This document shows, one piece after another, positions 16,150 to 23,884 of a stretch of DNA of 64,000 nt. Under the pieces are notes generated by a model. It was not told the DNA's origin, did not search any database, and was given only the letters and a program-made list of their open reading frames with translations. The stretch comes from SpSt-398 sp041752235. Its GTDB lineage: Bacteria; Bacteroidota; Bacteroidia; Chitinophagales; Chitinophagaceae. The stretch's first letter is position 1; the number at the start of each line of letters is the position of its first letter. Where the stretch lies: the NCBI GenBank assembly GCA_041752235.1, contig JBGSHM010000005.1:1-64000 (forward strand), read 5' to 3'. The position numbers and the translations under genes are program-made.

Positions 16150-16842
16150 ATGATTAAACTACTCCTCCCACTGCTTTTTCTTTCCTTCTCCCTCCACGCC
16201 CAGGAATGTGAAGTACTCAACCCTGATTTGAAAGGCACCTACACCGGTGATTGCAAAAAGGGCAAAGCCCATGGCAAAGGCAAAGCCGAAGGCAAAGACA
16301 AATACGAAGGCGATTTTCGCAGTGGCCTCGCCGATGGCACGGGTACCTATACCTGGAACAATGGCAACCAATACACAGGAGCCTGGGCCAAGGGCAAAAA
16401 AGAAGGCAAGGGTAAAATGACCATTAAACTAACAGGCAGAGATAGCCTGGTAGAAGGTTATTGGAAGAAGGATGTGTTTATCGGCAAGCACGAGTTTCCC
16501 TATACCATTTATGCCAAGAGCAAGTCAGTGGGCGAAGTTGAGATTGAGTATATCAAGGATGGGTTTAACCAGATCACTTTTTATATCCAGAATACTTCAG
16601 GCGGTGCTTCAGGTATTGGTTCCACAGGCGACCTGCCTATTTACAAAGTGGATGAAGTACAGTTGCAAACAGGAGCCTATGGACGCTTGTATTACAATGA
16701 TAACCACACGAAAAAAAGCGAGAGCATTTTGACGGATATGCGCTGGCCGGCAAGGATGAAAGTGGTGATAGCGGGAGAAAATATCGAGATCGAATTCCAC
16801 GAAGCGGGTAGTTATAAAGTGACGGTCACTATAAATGAGTGA
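16150..16842 (+). CDS. Secreted MORN-repeat protein
   Basis: 230 aa. A signal peptide (LLLPLLFLSFSLHAQ) is followed by at least three MORN repeats at about residues 28-95: GTYTGDCKKGKAHGKGK, YEGDFRSGLADGTGTYTW and YTGAWAKGKKEGKGKM. A beta-rich C-terminal domain of about 120 aa (EIEYIKDGFNQITFYIQNTS...) has no family I recognise. MORN repeats usually serve as a scaffold. A weak hairpin with a T-run (16929-16952) follows. A family A palindrome lies just upstream of the ATG. Confidence 0.88.
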   Translation: MIKLLLPLLFLSFSLHAQECEVLNPDLKGTYTGDCKKGKAHGKGKAEGKDKYEGDFRSGLADGTGTYTWNNGNQYTGAWAKGKKEGKGKMTIKLTGRDSLVEGYWKKDVFIGKHEFPYTIYAKSKSVGEVEIEYIKDGFNQITFYIQNTSGGASGIGSTGDLPIYKVDEVQLQTGAYGRLYYNDNHTKKSESILTDMRWPARMKVVIAGENIEIEFHEAGSYKVTVTINE

Positions 16843-16928
16843 TTTGCGGTAAATTTCACATCATTTTTTACTCCTCAAATGCAACAATTCCCCCCTGTAC
16901 ATTGTCTTAACAGTAGGATAAGATAAAT

Positions 16929-16952
16929 ACCATAAAAGTGGTATGGTTTTTT
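16929..16952 (+). terminator. Possible terminator after the MORN gene
   Basis: ACCATA, loop, TATGGT followed by six T. The 6-bp stem is weak, but the T-run is clear. Confidence 0.45.
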
Positions 16953-17008
16953 CCTTCTTCTTCCTGTAGCTTGCACCCATATTTGATATACGCATAAACC
17001 GATCCCAG

Positions 17009-17212
17009 ATGAAACGAATGATCTACACCATCACCATTGTCCTGATCCTTGCCGGTGGCATGTTTGTCGCCATGGTCAAAGGCCAGGAAGCCCGTACCAA
17101 ATGGGTCTCCCGTATGAAAGGGAGACTGGATACCACGCCCCAAAAGCAGCAACCTGCCAAGGACGAGGTGATTTTGGACGATATTGAAATGGCGTCTTTT
17201 CACAGCATTTAG
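17009..17212 (+). CDS. Small single-pass or secreted protein
   Basis: 67 aa. One N-terminal hydrophobic segment (MIYTITIVLILAGGMFVAMV) precedes a hydrophilic tail with RMKGRLDTTP and an acidic end. No family is recognised. The ORF has coding-like codon use and an ATG, but no other support. It lies between the MORN gene and carB on the same strand. Confidence 0.45.
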   Translation: MKRMIYTITIVLILAGGMFVAMVKGQEARTKWVSRMKGRLDTTPQKQQPAKDEVILDDIEMASFHSI

Positions 17213-17275
17213 GTAATACCGGAAAACGAATAAAATTTAATCCGCGTCCTTCCCCATAAAATAATCCGTTTCCCT

Positions 17276-17283
17276 TACTTTTG
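17276..17283 (+). promoter_or_regulatory. -7 box TACTTTTG of carB
   Basis: TACTTTTG is a full TAnnTTTG match. With the usual spacing the transcript would begin at about 17288, which is the first base of the hairpin at 17288-17310. No clear -33 TTTG was found. Confidence 0.5.
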
Positions 17284-17287
17284 CACC

Positions 17288-17310
17288 CCGGGTTCATACC
17301 CGGTTTTTTT
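17288..17310 (+). terminator. Terminator-like hairpin in front of carB
   Basis: CCGGGT, TCAT, ACCCGG, then seven T. It has the form of an intrinsic terminator. It may end the small gene at 17212, or, because a -7 box lies four bases upstream, it may be the very 5' end of the carB leader and act as an attenuator. Confidence 0.65.
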
Positions 17311-17351
17311 ATGTCCTGACGGTTGCCCCGGCTCTTAAATTCAAACCCAAA

Positions 17352-20198
17352 ATGCCCAAAGACGCTTCCATCAAGTCAGTCCTCATCATCGGTTCAGGTC
17401 CCATCATTATTGGCCAGGCTTGCGAATTTGACTATTCAGGTACCCAGGCGGCCCGCAGCCTTCGTGAAGAAGGGGTCAGGGTCATCCTGATCAATAGCAA
17501 TCCTGCCACGATCATGACCGATCCCATGATGGCCGATCGTGTATATCTGCTCCCGCTCACCGTGGAAAGTATCGAGCAGATCCTTCAGGAAAATCAGATC
17601 GATGCCGTATTGCCCACCATGGGTGGACAAACCGCGCTCAACCTGGCCAAGGAAGCAGAAGACCTTGGACTTTGGAAACAATACAATGTGCGGTTGATAG
17701 GAGTGGACATCAAAGCCATCGATAAAGCCGAAGACCGCGAGAAGTTCCGCCAGTGGATGATCCAGTTGGGCGTGACCGTTGCCCCGGCGAAAACCGCGAA
17801 CTCCTTCCTCGAAGGAAAGGAATTTGCCCAGGAGATCGGGTTCCCCCTCGTGATCCGCCCCTCCTTTACCCTCGGTGGTACAGGTGGTGGGTTTGTGCAT
17901 GATAAAGAAGACCTCGACGAAGCCCTGAACCGTGGCCTCCAGGCCTCGCCCATCCATGAAGTACTGGTGGAAAAAGCCGTGCTCGGTTGGAAGGAATTTG
18001 AACTGGAACTGCTCCGCGATGCAGCCGATAATGTTTGTATCATTTGCTCGGTGGAGAATTTCGACCCAATGGGGGTGCATACCGGTGATTCCATCACCGT
18101 AGCCCCGGCCATGACCCTGAGTGATACCGCCATGCAACTGATGCGCAATACCGCCATCCGGATGATGCGTGATCTGGGTAATTTCTCCGGTGGATGTAAC
18201 GTACAGTTTGCCCTCAATCCCGTAAACGAAGAAATCATCGCGATCGAGATCAACCCGCGGGTGAGCCGCTCCTCCGCCCTGGCCTCGAAAGCAACCGGAT
18301 ATCCCATTGCCAAGATCGCGGCCAAACTGGCCATTGGCTATCACCTCGATGAACTGGAGAACCAGATCACCAAGACCACCTCGGCTTATTTTGAACCAGC
18401 CCTCGACTATGTGATCGTCAAGATCCCCCGCTGGAACTTTGACAAATTCAAAGGCGCTAATGATACCCTCGGTCTCCAAATGAAAAGTGTGGGAGAAGTG
18501 ATGGGCATCGGTCGCAGTTTTACCGAAGCTGTTCAAAAAGCCTGTCAAAGCCTCGAGAACAATGCCGTGGGCCTTGGCTACTATGGCAAAAGCCTGATGC
18601 ATGCCGATGACCTGCTCGAATATATCAAGACCCCGAAATGGGACCGTATATTCCGGATCAAAGATGCCTTGATGGCGGGTGTATCGGTAAACACGATATC
18701 CAAAGCCACACAGGGAATTGACCGCTGGTTCCTCTATGAGATCCAGAAGATCTGTGATATTGAAAAAGAACTGGGTAAATACGACCTGGATTCCCTGCCG
18801 TTGGATCTTCTGAAAAAAGCTAAAATGCACGGGTTTAGTGATGAACAGATCAGCCGAATCACCCAGCATGGCAATGAAGAAGATGTGTACGAAAAGAGAA
18901 AAGCTGCAGGTATCACCCGGGTCTATAAAATGGTAGATACCTGTTCAGCGGAATTTGAGGCCAAGACACCCTACTTCTATTCTACGTTTGAAGAGCGTCC
19001 CCAGGGTGATACCCACCTGAGCTCAAATGAATCAAAAGTTTCCGATAAGAAAAAAGTGATCGTACTTGGTTCAGGTCCCAACCGGATCGGTCAGGGTATT
19101 GAATTTGACTATTGTTGTGTACACGGACTTCTCGCATTGAAAGAATGTGGTTATGAGGCCATCATGGTGAACTGTAACCCCGAGACTGTTTCCACGGATT
19201 TTGATATGGCCGATAAACTTTATTTCGAGCCCGTCTATTGGGAACATTTGTGGGAGATTGTTGAACATGAGCAACCTTATGGCGTGATCGTGCAGTTGGG
19301 CGGACAAACCGCGCTTAAATTGGCGGAGAAACTACATGAAAAAGGGATCAAGATCATCGGGACCAGTTTTGACAGCATGGATATTGCTGAGGACCGCGGA
19401 CGTTTCAGCGATATGCTCAAGAGCATGGACATTCCATACCCCGAATATGGTACGGCCTATGATGTGGATGAAGCCATCGTGGTGGCCAACCGCGTAGGTT
19501 ATCCGGTTCTGGTGCGTCCGAGCTATGTATTGGGTGGACAAAGAATGCGGATCGTGTTGAATGATGATGAACTGGAAAAAGCAGTGATCAGTCTGCTCAA
19601 ACATATACCCGGTAATAAGATCCTGATCGACCACTTCCTCGATCGTTGCCAGGAAGCCGAGATCGATGCCATCTGTGACGGGGAGAAATTCCATGTCATG
19701 GGTATCATGGAGCATATTGAACCCGCGGGTATCCATAGCGGCGACAGTAACGCTGTATTGCCCTACTTTAACCTCACTCCGCTGGAGGTACAGGACATGG
19801 TTGACTATGCCAAGAAGATCGCCCTGCAATTAAAAGTAAAGGGATTGATCAACCTGCAGTTTGCCATCAAAGAAGGAAAAGTGTACGTAATCGAAGCCAA
19901 CCCACGTGCCTCGCGTACCACACCTTTTATTGCCAAGGCTTATCAAAAACCCTATCTCAACTATGCCACCAAAGTGATGCTGGATGAGATCAAGGTGCCG
20001 GATATTCCGGAGGAGAAGGTATTGGATGGTTTCGCGATCAAGGAGCCGGTGTTTAGTTTTAATAAATTCCCGAATGTAAATAAGGAGCTTGGACCGGAGA
20101 TGAAGTCAACGGGCGAAGCGATCCGGTTTATCAAGAACCTCCGCGATCCGTATTTCAGGCAGTTGTATAAAGATCGGAGTATGTACTTAAGTAAATAG
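17352..20198 (+). CDS. carB: Carbamoyl-phosphate synthase large subunit
   Basis: 948 aa. Makes carbamoyl phosphate from ammonia, bicarbonate and two ATP for pyrimidine and arginine synthesis. Two tandem ATP-grasp halves are present: the first with SVLIIGSGPIIIGQACEFDYSG and IRPSFTLGGTGGG, the second with KKVIVLGSGPNRIGQGIEFDY and VRPSYVLGGQRM. E. coli CarB has about 1,073 residues; this one ends soon after the second ATP-grasp domain (MKSTGEAIRFIKNL) and lacks the C-terminal MGS-type regulatory domain, which is normal for many Bacteroidota. carA is not adjacent. The hairpin at 17288-17310 may control expression. Confidence 0.97.
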   Translation: MPKDASIKSVLIIGSGPIIIGQACEFDYSGTQAARSLREEGVRVILINSNPATIMTDPMMADRVYLLPLTVESIEQILQENQIDAVLPTMGGQTALNLAKEAEDLGLWKQYNVRLIGVDIKAIDKAEDREKFRQWMIQLGVTVAPAKTANSFLEGKEFAQEIGFPLVIRPSFTLGGTGGGFVHDKEDLDEALNRGLQASPIHEVLVEKAVLGWKEFELELLRDAADNVCIICSVENFDPMGVHTGDSITVAPAMTLSDTAMQLMRNTAIRMMRDLGNFSGGCNVQFALNPVNEEIIAIEINPRVSRSSALASKATGYPIAKIAAKLAIGYHLDELENQITKTTSAYFEPALDYVIVKIPRWNFDKFKGANDTLGLQMKSVGEVMGIGRSFTEAVQKACQSLENNAVGLGYYGKSLMHADDLLEYIKTPKWDRIFRIKDALMAGVSVNTISKATQGIDRWFLYEIQKICDIEKELGKYDLDSLPLDLLKKAKMHGFSDEQISRITQHGNEEDVYEKRKAAGITRVYKMVDTCSAEFEAKTPYFYSTFEERPQGDTHLSSNESKVSDKKKVIVLGSGPNRIGQGIEFDYCCVHGLLALKECGYEAIMVNCNPETVSTDFDMADKLYFEPVYWEHLWEIVEHEQPYGVIVQLGGQTALKLAEKLHEKGIKIIGTSFDSMDIAEDRGRFSDMLKSMDIPYPEYGTAYDVDEAIVVANRVGYPVLVRPSYVLGGQRMRIVLNDDELEKAVISLLKHIPGNKILIDHFLDRCQEAEIDAICDGEKFHVMGIMEHIEPAGIHSGDSNAVLPYFNLTPLEVQDMVDYAKKIALQLKVKGLINLQFAIKEGKVYVIEANPRASRTTPFIAKAYQKPYLNYATKVMLDEIKVPDIPEEKVLDGFAIKEPVFSFNKFPNVNKELGPEMKSTGEAIRFIKNLRDPYFRQLYKDRSMYLSK

Positions 20199-20203
20199 CC
20201 TGG

Positions 20204-20281
20204 TTTTACCGCCAGGACACAATGGCGCAAAGGAGCGCCAAAACTAAGCGCACTCTTGCGCCCTTGCGTCTTAGCGGTAAA
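20204..20281. repeat. Family A palindrome between carB and the regulator operon
   Basis: TTTTACCGCCAGGACACAATGG pairs with the right end CGTCTTAGCGGTAAA with several mismatches; an inner GCGC part is present. It lies 5 bp from both convergent stop codons (carB 20198, response regulator 20287). Confidence 0.85.
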
Positions 20282-20286
20282 GCCTC

Positions 20287-20946
20287 TCAAAGCTCGGCTA
20301 TCCCATTTCTGATCGCATACATCACCAACCCCACCCGGCTATGCACTTTTAATTTTGCAAAAAGGGATTGCCGGTAGTCATCGATTGTGCGCGGGCTGAG
20401 GTGCATTTTTTCAGCTATTTCTTTATAGGAGAGTTCGGTGCAGGCATGCCTTAGAAAATCCCGTTCCCGTTCATTCAACACCACTTCCGATTCCGCCTTG
20501 TCCGAGGCATTGTTCAATCCCGTTACCAGTTTCGTTGAAACATATTCCGATAAATAGACATTCTGATTATTGATCGCATCCAGTGCTTTATGGAGTTCTT
20601 CCGGGTCGGTGTTTTTCAGGAGATATCCCCGCGCACCCAGGCGAAACATCTTGATGATCGTCTTTTCATCGCTGAGCATTGAAAGAACGAGTACTTTAAT
20701 GAACGGGTAGTTTTTATGGAGCCATTGGGTGGTTTCGTATCCATCCATTTCCGGCATGTTCACATCCAGGAGTACGATCTCCGGAACCTGGTGTAAGAGA
20801 ATTTGCTCCTTGAGTCGTTTTCCGTTATCTGCTTCAAAGAGTACGATGTATTGATCAAATGTATTGACCAGCCTGGAGAGGGCTGACCTCAGCAGGACGT
20901 GATCGTCGATGATCGCGACGGGAATTTTTTTGGTGGTCTTCTTCAT
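20287..20946 (-). CDS. NarL/FixJ-type response regulator
   Basis: 219 aa. Receiver domain at residues 1-125 with the acidic pocket IIDDH, phospho-acceptor Asp about 61 (VLLDVNMPEMDG), the LVLSML threonine/serine region and the conserved Lys in GYLLKNTDPEEL. A LuxR-type HTH follows at about 150-215 (LNERERDFLRHACTELSYKEIAEKMHLSPRTIDDY). Its start codon overlaps the stop of the kinase gene by 4 bp, so the two are translationally coupled. Target genes are unknown; the uncharacterised gene at 22467 is a candidate by position. Confidence 0.96.
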   Translation of the reverse strand: MKKTTKKIPVAIIDDHVLLRSALSRLVNTFDQYIVLFEADNGKRLKEQILLHQVPEIVLLDVNMPEMDGYETTQWLHKNYPFIKVLVLSMLSDEKTIIKMFRLGARGYLLKNTDPEELHKALDAINNQNVYLSEYVSTKLVTGLNNASDKAESEVVLNERERDFLRHACTELSYKEIAEKMHLSPRTIDDYRQSLFAKLKVHSRVGLVMYAIRNGIAEL

Positions 20947-21758
20947 TTCTTTTGCAATGCGGTCTGTCCGGGCAGTACGATCTCGGTCCGGGTACCTGCC
21001 CCGGTGTGCCTCTCCATGGTAAGTTGTGCGCCGATCAGGTGGGCACGGTTAAAGATGCTTTTCAGCCCGACGCCTTTTCCGGCTTCGTGGGTTTCCTTTT
21101 TGGCTTCTACATCAAAACCGATACCATCATCACCCATTTCCATCCTAAAGGTACCATCCTCCTCAAAATGGAGGGAAACAGATACATGGGTGGCTTTGGC
21201 GTGTTTAAGGGTATTATTGAGCAGTTCCTGGAACATGCGAAACAGGAAGACGGCCTTTTGCTCGCCAAAAGGGAATTCCTCCCCGGTCAACTCAAAATTT
21301 ATTTTGACCAGACCGGCATTGGTGATGGAGGCCAGTTCGAAGCGAATGGAATCGGCGAGGCCAACATCATTGATCCGGTCGGTATGCATGCTCTTGGTGA
21401 TATCCGACAGATCGGCAATGGCTTTATTGAGTACGCTTTGCGAATGATGGGCGATCTCATAGGAAGGATGGGCCTTATCCAACTGAATGGCTGCCAGCGA
21501 GAGTTTGACCACAGAAAGCATCTGGCCAATATTGTCGTGTAACTCCTGGGCGATATTGCGTAAGGTATTTTCCTGGATCTCCAATTGCGAACGCAGGATC
21601 TCCTCATCATATTTCTGTTTGATCTGTGCCATCTCGCGCTCCTGACGGTGACGGCTTTGTTGATAGAGAAAAAGGATCGTAATGATGAAACCGACCAACA
21701 ATAACCCAAGAATAATCCCGACAATGACTATATAGTATATTTCCGGGTCCTTATGCAT
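20943..21758 (-). CDS. NarL-type sensor histidine kinase (HisKA_3)
   Basis: 271 aa. One N-terminal transmembrane helix (about 8-32, IYYIVIVGIILGLLLVGFII), a short coiled coil, the HisKA_3 box NIAQELHDNIGQML with phospho-His about 74, and an HATPase domain with FQELLNNTLKHA, DDGIGFD and GVGLKSIFNRA. There is no extracellular sensor domain. It overlaps the upstream 7TM gene by 31 bp and the downstream response regulator by 4 bp. I infer that sensing is done by the 7TM protein. Confidence 0.95.
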   Translation of the reverse strand: MHKDPEIYYIVIVGIILGLLLVGFIITILFLYQQSRHRQEREMAQIKQKYDEEILRSQLEIQENTLRNIAQELHDNIGQMLSVVKLSLAAIQLDKAHPSYEIAHHSQSVLNKAIADLSDITKSMHTDRINDVGLADSIRFELASITNAGLVKINFELTGEEFPFGEQKAVFLFRMFQELLNNTLKHAKATHVSVSLHFEEDGTFRMEMGDDGIGFDVEAKKETHEAGKGVGLKSIFNRAHLIGAQLTMERHTGAGTRTEIVLPGQTALQKK

Positions 21759-22378
21759 ACAAATCCAATCGTAAATAAAGTATATAAAAATATGTTCATC
21801 ATACTTATGATATTGCTAAAATTCTTTTTAAGAAATGGTGAAATATTAGCCCAAAGATCAACTAACCCGTACATAGGAAAGCCGCTTGAATAAAAAAAGA
21901 GGATGCCCGTCACAATCCAAAAGGCTGGGTTGGTAGAAAGGTTTTCAGATTTTAAGAGGCGAAACATTTCAAAAAAATAATACATGCTAAAAAAAACGAT
22001 CAGTAAACACCCAATTGAAAAAGTAACGGTATGAAACCTGTTTAATCCTTGCATGAAAAGAATATTCAACACTGCAAGAACAAGATAGAGTGGTGATGAT
22101 ATTCTAATGATACGCTTGATGGAAGGTTTTGTAACAACAATAGAAAGAAAATAGAGATAAAAAGAAATCTCAAATGATGAGAAAAAATTATAAAGCGGGA
22201 GGTTGTTCTTGTTCTCTAGAAACAAATAAACCCCGTAGAGTTCAAGAAGGAGTGTCAATAAAAGATAGGGCGGAAAGAGACGTAAATAACGATGATCATC
22301 CCTTAATTTAAAAAACAAAGAGAAGCTAACGAAAAAACAAATTAAAATCGCATAAATATAAGAAGGTAGCTCTGCCAC
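21728..22378 (-). CDS. 7TM membrane protein, putative sensor of the two-component operon
   Basis: 216 aa, GTG start at 22378. Seven hydrophobic segments fill the protein: IYAILICFFVSFSLFF, YLLLTLLLELYGVYLF, FEISFYLYFLSIVV, PLYLVLAVLNILFM, TFSIGCLLIVFFSMYYFF, FWIVTGILFFYSSGFPMYGL and MMNIFLYTLFTIGFVCI. No soluble domain is left. It resembles the membrane half of 7TM-type receptor kinases but is a separate protein whose stop overlaps the kinase start by 31 bp. AT-rich coding. Role as a signal receptor is inferred from context only. Confidence 0.75.
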   Translation of the reverse strand: MAELPSYIYAILICFFVSFSLFFKLRDDHRYLRLFPPYLLLTLLLELYGVYLFLENKNNLPLYNFFSSFEISFYLYFLSIVVTKPSIKRIIRISSPLYLVLAVLNILFMQGLNRFHTVTFSIGCLLIVFFSMYYFFEMFRLLKSENLSTNPAFWIVTGILFFYSSGFPMYGLVDLWANISPFLKKNFSNIISMMNIFLYTLFTIGFVCIRTRKYTI

Positions 22379-22413
22379 AAGAATGAATTGCGGCTAAATT
22401 TAACACTATAAAA

Positions 22414-22440
22414 CGAAACCTCCGTTTCCGGAGGCTTTCG
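22414..22440 (-). terminator. Intrinsic terminator after the 161-aa gene
   Basis: CCTCCG, TTTC, CGGAGG with CGAAA/TTTCG extension. On the minus strand it is followed by a T-rich run. It separates the 22467 gene from the 7TM operon. Confidence 0.75.
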
Positions 22441-22466
22441 TATTGATTAAAATTATCGTTCGTTAA

Positions 22467-22952
22467 TTAGACAACCACCATCCCATCATTCCCTTTGTCA
22501 ATCAGCAATACACCCAGATCGTCGCCCTGGCCTCCGCCACCTTCCGTATTGCACAATGGAGGGCATAAACGACCGATATTGTACGCCAACACCGTATTGC
22601 CTTTTTCGGTTGTGATGTACAGGTCTTTGTCGGCTTCACCAGTTGGTGTGTCTTTACGACGTGTAGCCACCATCACGATGGTTTGACGACCGGCGTAAAG
22701 AGGATTACCGGAATAATCGGGGCTATACGCTCCAAAGTACATCCGAATACCATCACCACCCTGCTCTTTGACCGTGGCCAGGAACCCTTCCAGTTCCTCC
22801 ACACTGTACCATACGCTTAACGAATCTTCCTTCCCAAGACGCTTGGAATTATGTACCCAACGCTCTTGCTTGTAATTCCGGATCACAGTATCCACATGAC
22901 CTGTGTTCACATAGTTTCCTGCCTGTAAGGCCTTTTTTTCAATTGTCACCAT
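22467..22952 (-). CDS. Uncharacterised soluble 161-aa protein
   Basis: 161 aa, ATG start. No signal peptide or membrane segment. It contains motifs that look conserved: HVDTVIRNYKQERW, KEDSLSVWYSVEELEGFL, GGDGIRMYFGAYSPDYSG, RQTIVMVATRR and a Cys-containing VLAYNIGRLCPPLC, then a glycine-rich stretch and DDLGVLLIDKG. I do not recognise a named family. It is transcribed in the same direction as the 7TM/kinase/regulator operon but has its own terminator. It could be a target or a partner of that system. Confidence 0.75.
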   Translation of the reverse strand: MVTIEKKALQAGNYVNTGHVDTVIRNYKQERWVHNSKRLGKEDSLSVWYSVEELEGFLATVKEQGGDGIRMYFGAYSPDYSGNPLYAGRQTIVMVATRRKDTPTGEADKDLYITTEKGNTVLAYNIGRLCPPLCNTEGGGGQGDDLGVLLIDKGNDGMVVV

Positions 22953-23326
22953 AGTTTGATTTTTTTAGTTGTTTTTAAATCTGAACCCTGACCTAAAACT
23001 ATGATGACAATTAATCAGAAATTTGTAGCAAGTTAATGCTAATCAATGAATTAAAAATTAAATATATTTATAACATGAAGAAAATCAACCGCTAGTATTT
23101 TTCTTGCAAAAAAATACCGTGTAAAAAGGAGTCAAATCCGTTGAAATTGTGGCCAAATGTACCGTGAAAAAATGTAGGAAGTACCACACTTTACACGAGG
23201 TTCGCCGGAAAGTACATGACGGTGGCTAACTTGTTTATAAAATACCGGGCGGTGGGTATTTCGGGTACCCTTCTGAAATATGACCTTTATCTCCGAAACG
23301 TAATTCGTATAACGAAAAAAAAGATC
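22953..23326. other. 374-bp divergent gap
   Basis: AT-rich region between the 161-aa gene (minus) and the secreted protein gene (plus). It holds a repeated word TACCGTG(T)AAAAA near 23114 and 23160 and a partly inverted copy TTTACACGAGG near 23192. These could be regulator sites; nothing stronger is visible. Confidence 0.35.
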
Positions 23327-23809
23327 ATGCTCAAGCGTCTTCTGGCCCCCGCCATTTTTATCCTGGTTTTGATAACCGGGAATCCATTCCAAACCAATGC
23401 CCAAACCTGTGATCCCATTACCCGAAGCCAATTAAAAGAGATGTTGATCCAATTGGGTTTTGAGGTAAAAGTGCTGGAAGCGACACCGGGTAAGGAAAAA
23501 TTTGAAGTAAAACATGTGAAGGATGGTTTTAATGTACCCGTGGGATATGAGATCAGTGCCAGTACCAATTATATCTGGCTTACTGTTAACCTCGGCAATA
23601 AATTTGATGATTACTCCTCCAAGAATGCACAGCTCATTCGTCAAAACGGAATCATTCAACCCTGTCAGTTTTATGTTACCGAAAGCGGTAGATTGATGAT
23701 GGGGCTGGCGATCGAGAACCGGGGAGTGAACAATGCCCTGCTTCGCAACAAGATCGAGACCATCACGGCTAAAGTCGCAGAAACCAACACCTACTGGAAG
23801 AGTAACTAG
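23327..23809 (+). CDS. Secreted protein, possibly YbjN-like
   Basis: 160 aa from the ATG at 23327; the open frame extends upstream to 23216 but the signal peptide begins here (LLAPAIFILVLITGNPFQTNAQ). The mature domain has helix-beta features: RSQLKEMLIQLGFEVKVLEA, ASTNYIWLTVNLGN, LIRQNGIIQPCQFYVTESG, NRGVNNALLRNKIETI. The layout is reminiscent of YbjN/T3SS-chaperone-like folds, but this is a weak call. Two cysteines are present. It is followed 75 bp later by comEC on the same strand. Confidence 0.6.
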   Translation: MLKRLLAPAIFILVLITGNPFQTNAQTCDPITRSQLKEMLIQLGFEVKVLEATPGKEKFEVKHVKDGFNVPVGYEISASTNYIWLTVNLGNKFDDYSSKNAQLIRQNGIIQPCQFYVTESGRLMMGLAIENRGVNNALLRNKIETITAKVAETNTYWKSN

Positions 23810-23884
23810 ACCGCGGTAATAACCGGAGAAATTCGCATAAGCGCTGTTTTTCAAACGGGTGCATGACTATAGCTTTACGGGTCC

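Noticed and set aside
17436..18869. 477-aa ORF on the minus strand
   Set aside because: Lies fully opposite carB, whose protein is complete and conserved; the antisense translation has no family features.
17352..20198. carB as a truncated pseudogene
   Set aside because: Lack of the MGS-type C-terminal domain is normal for Bacteroidota CarB; both ATP-grasp halves are intact.
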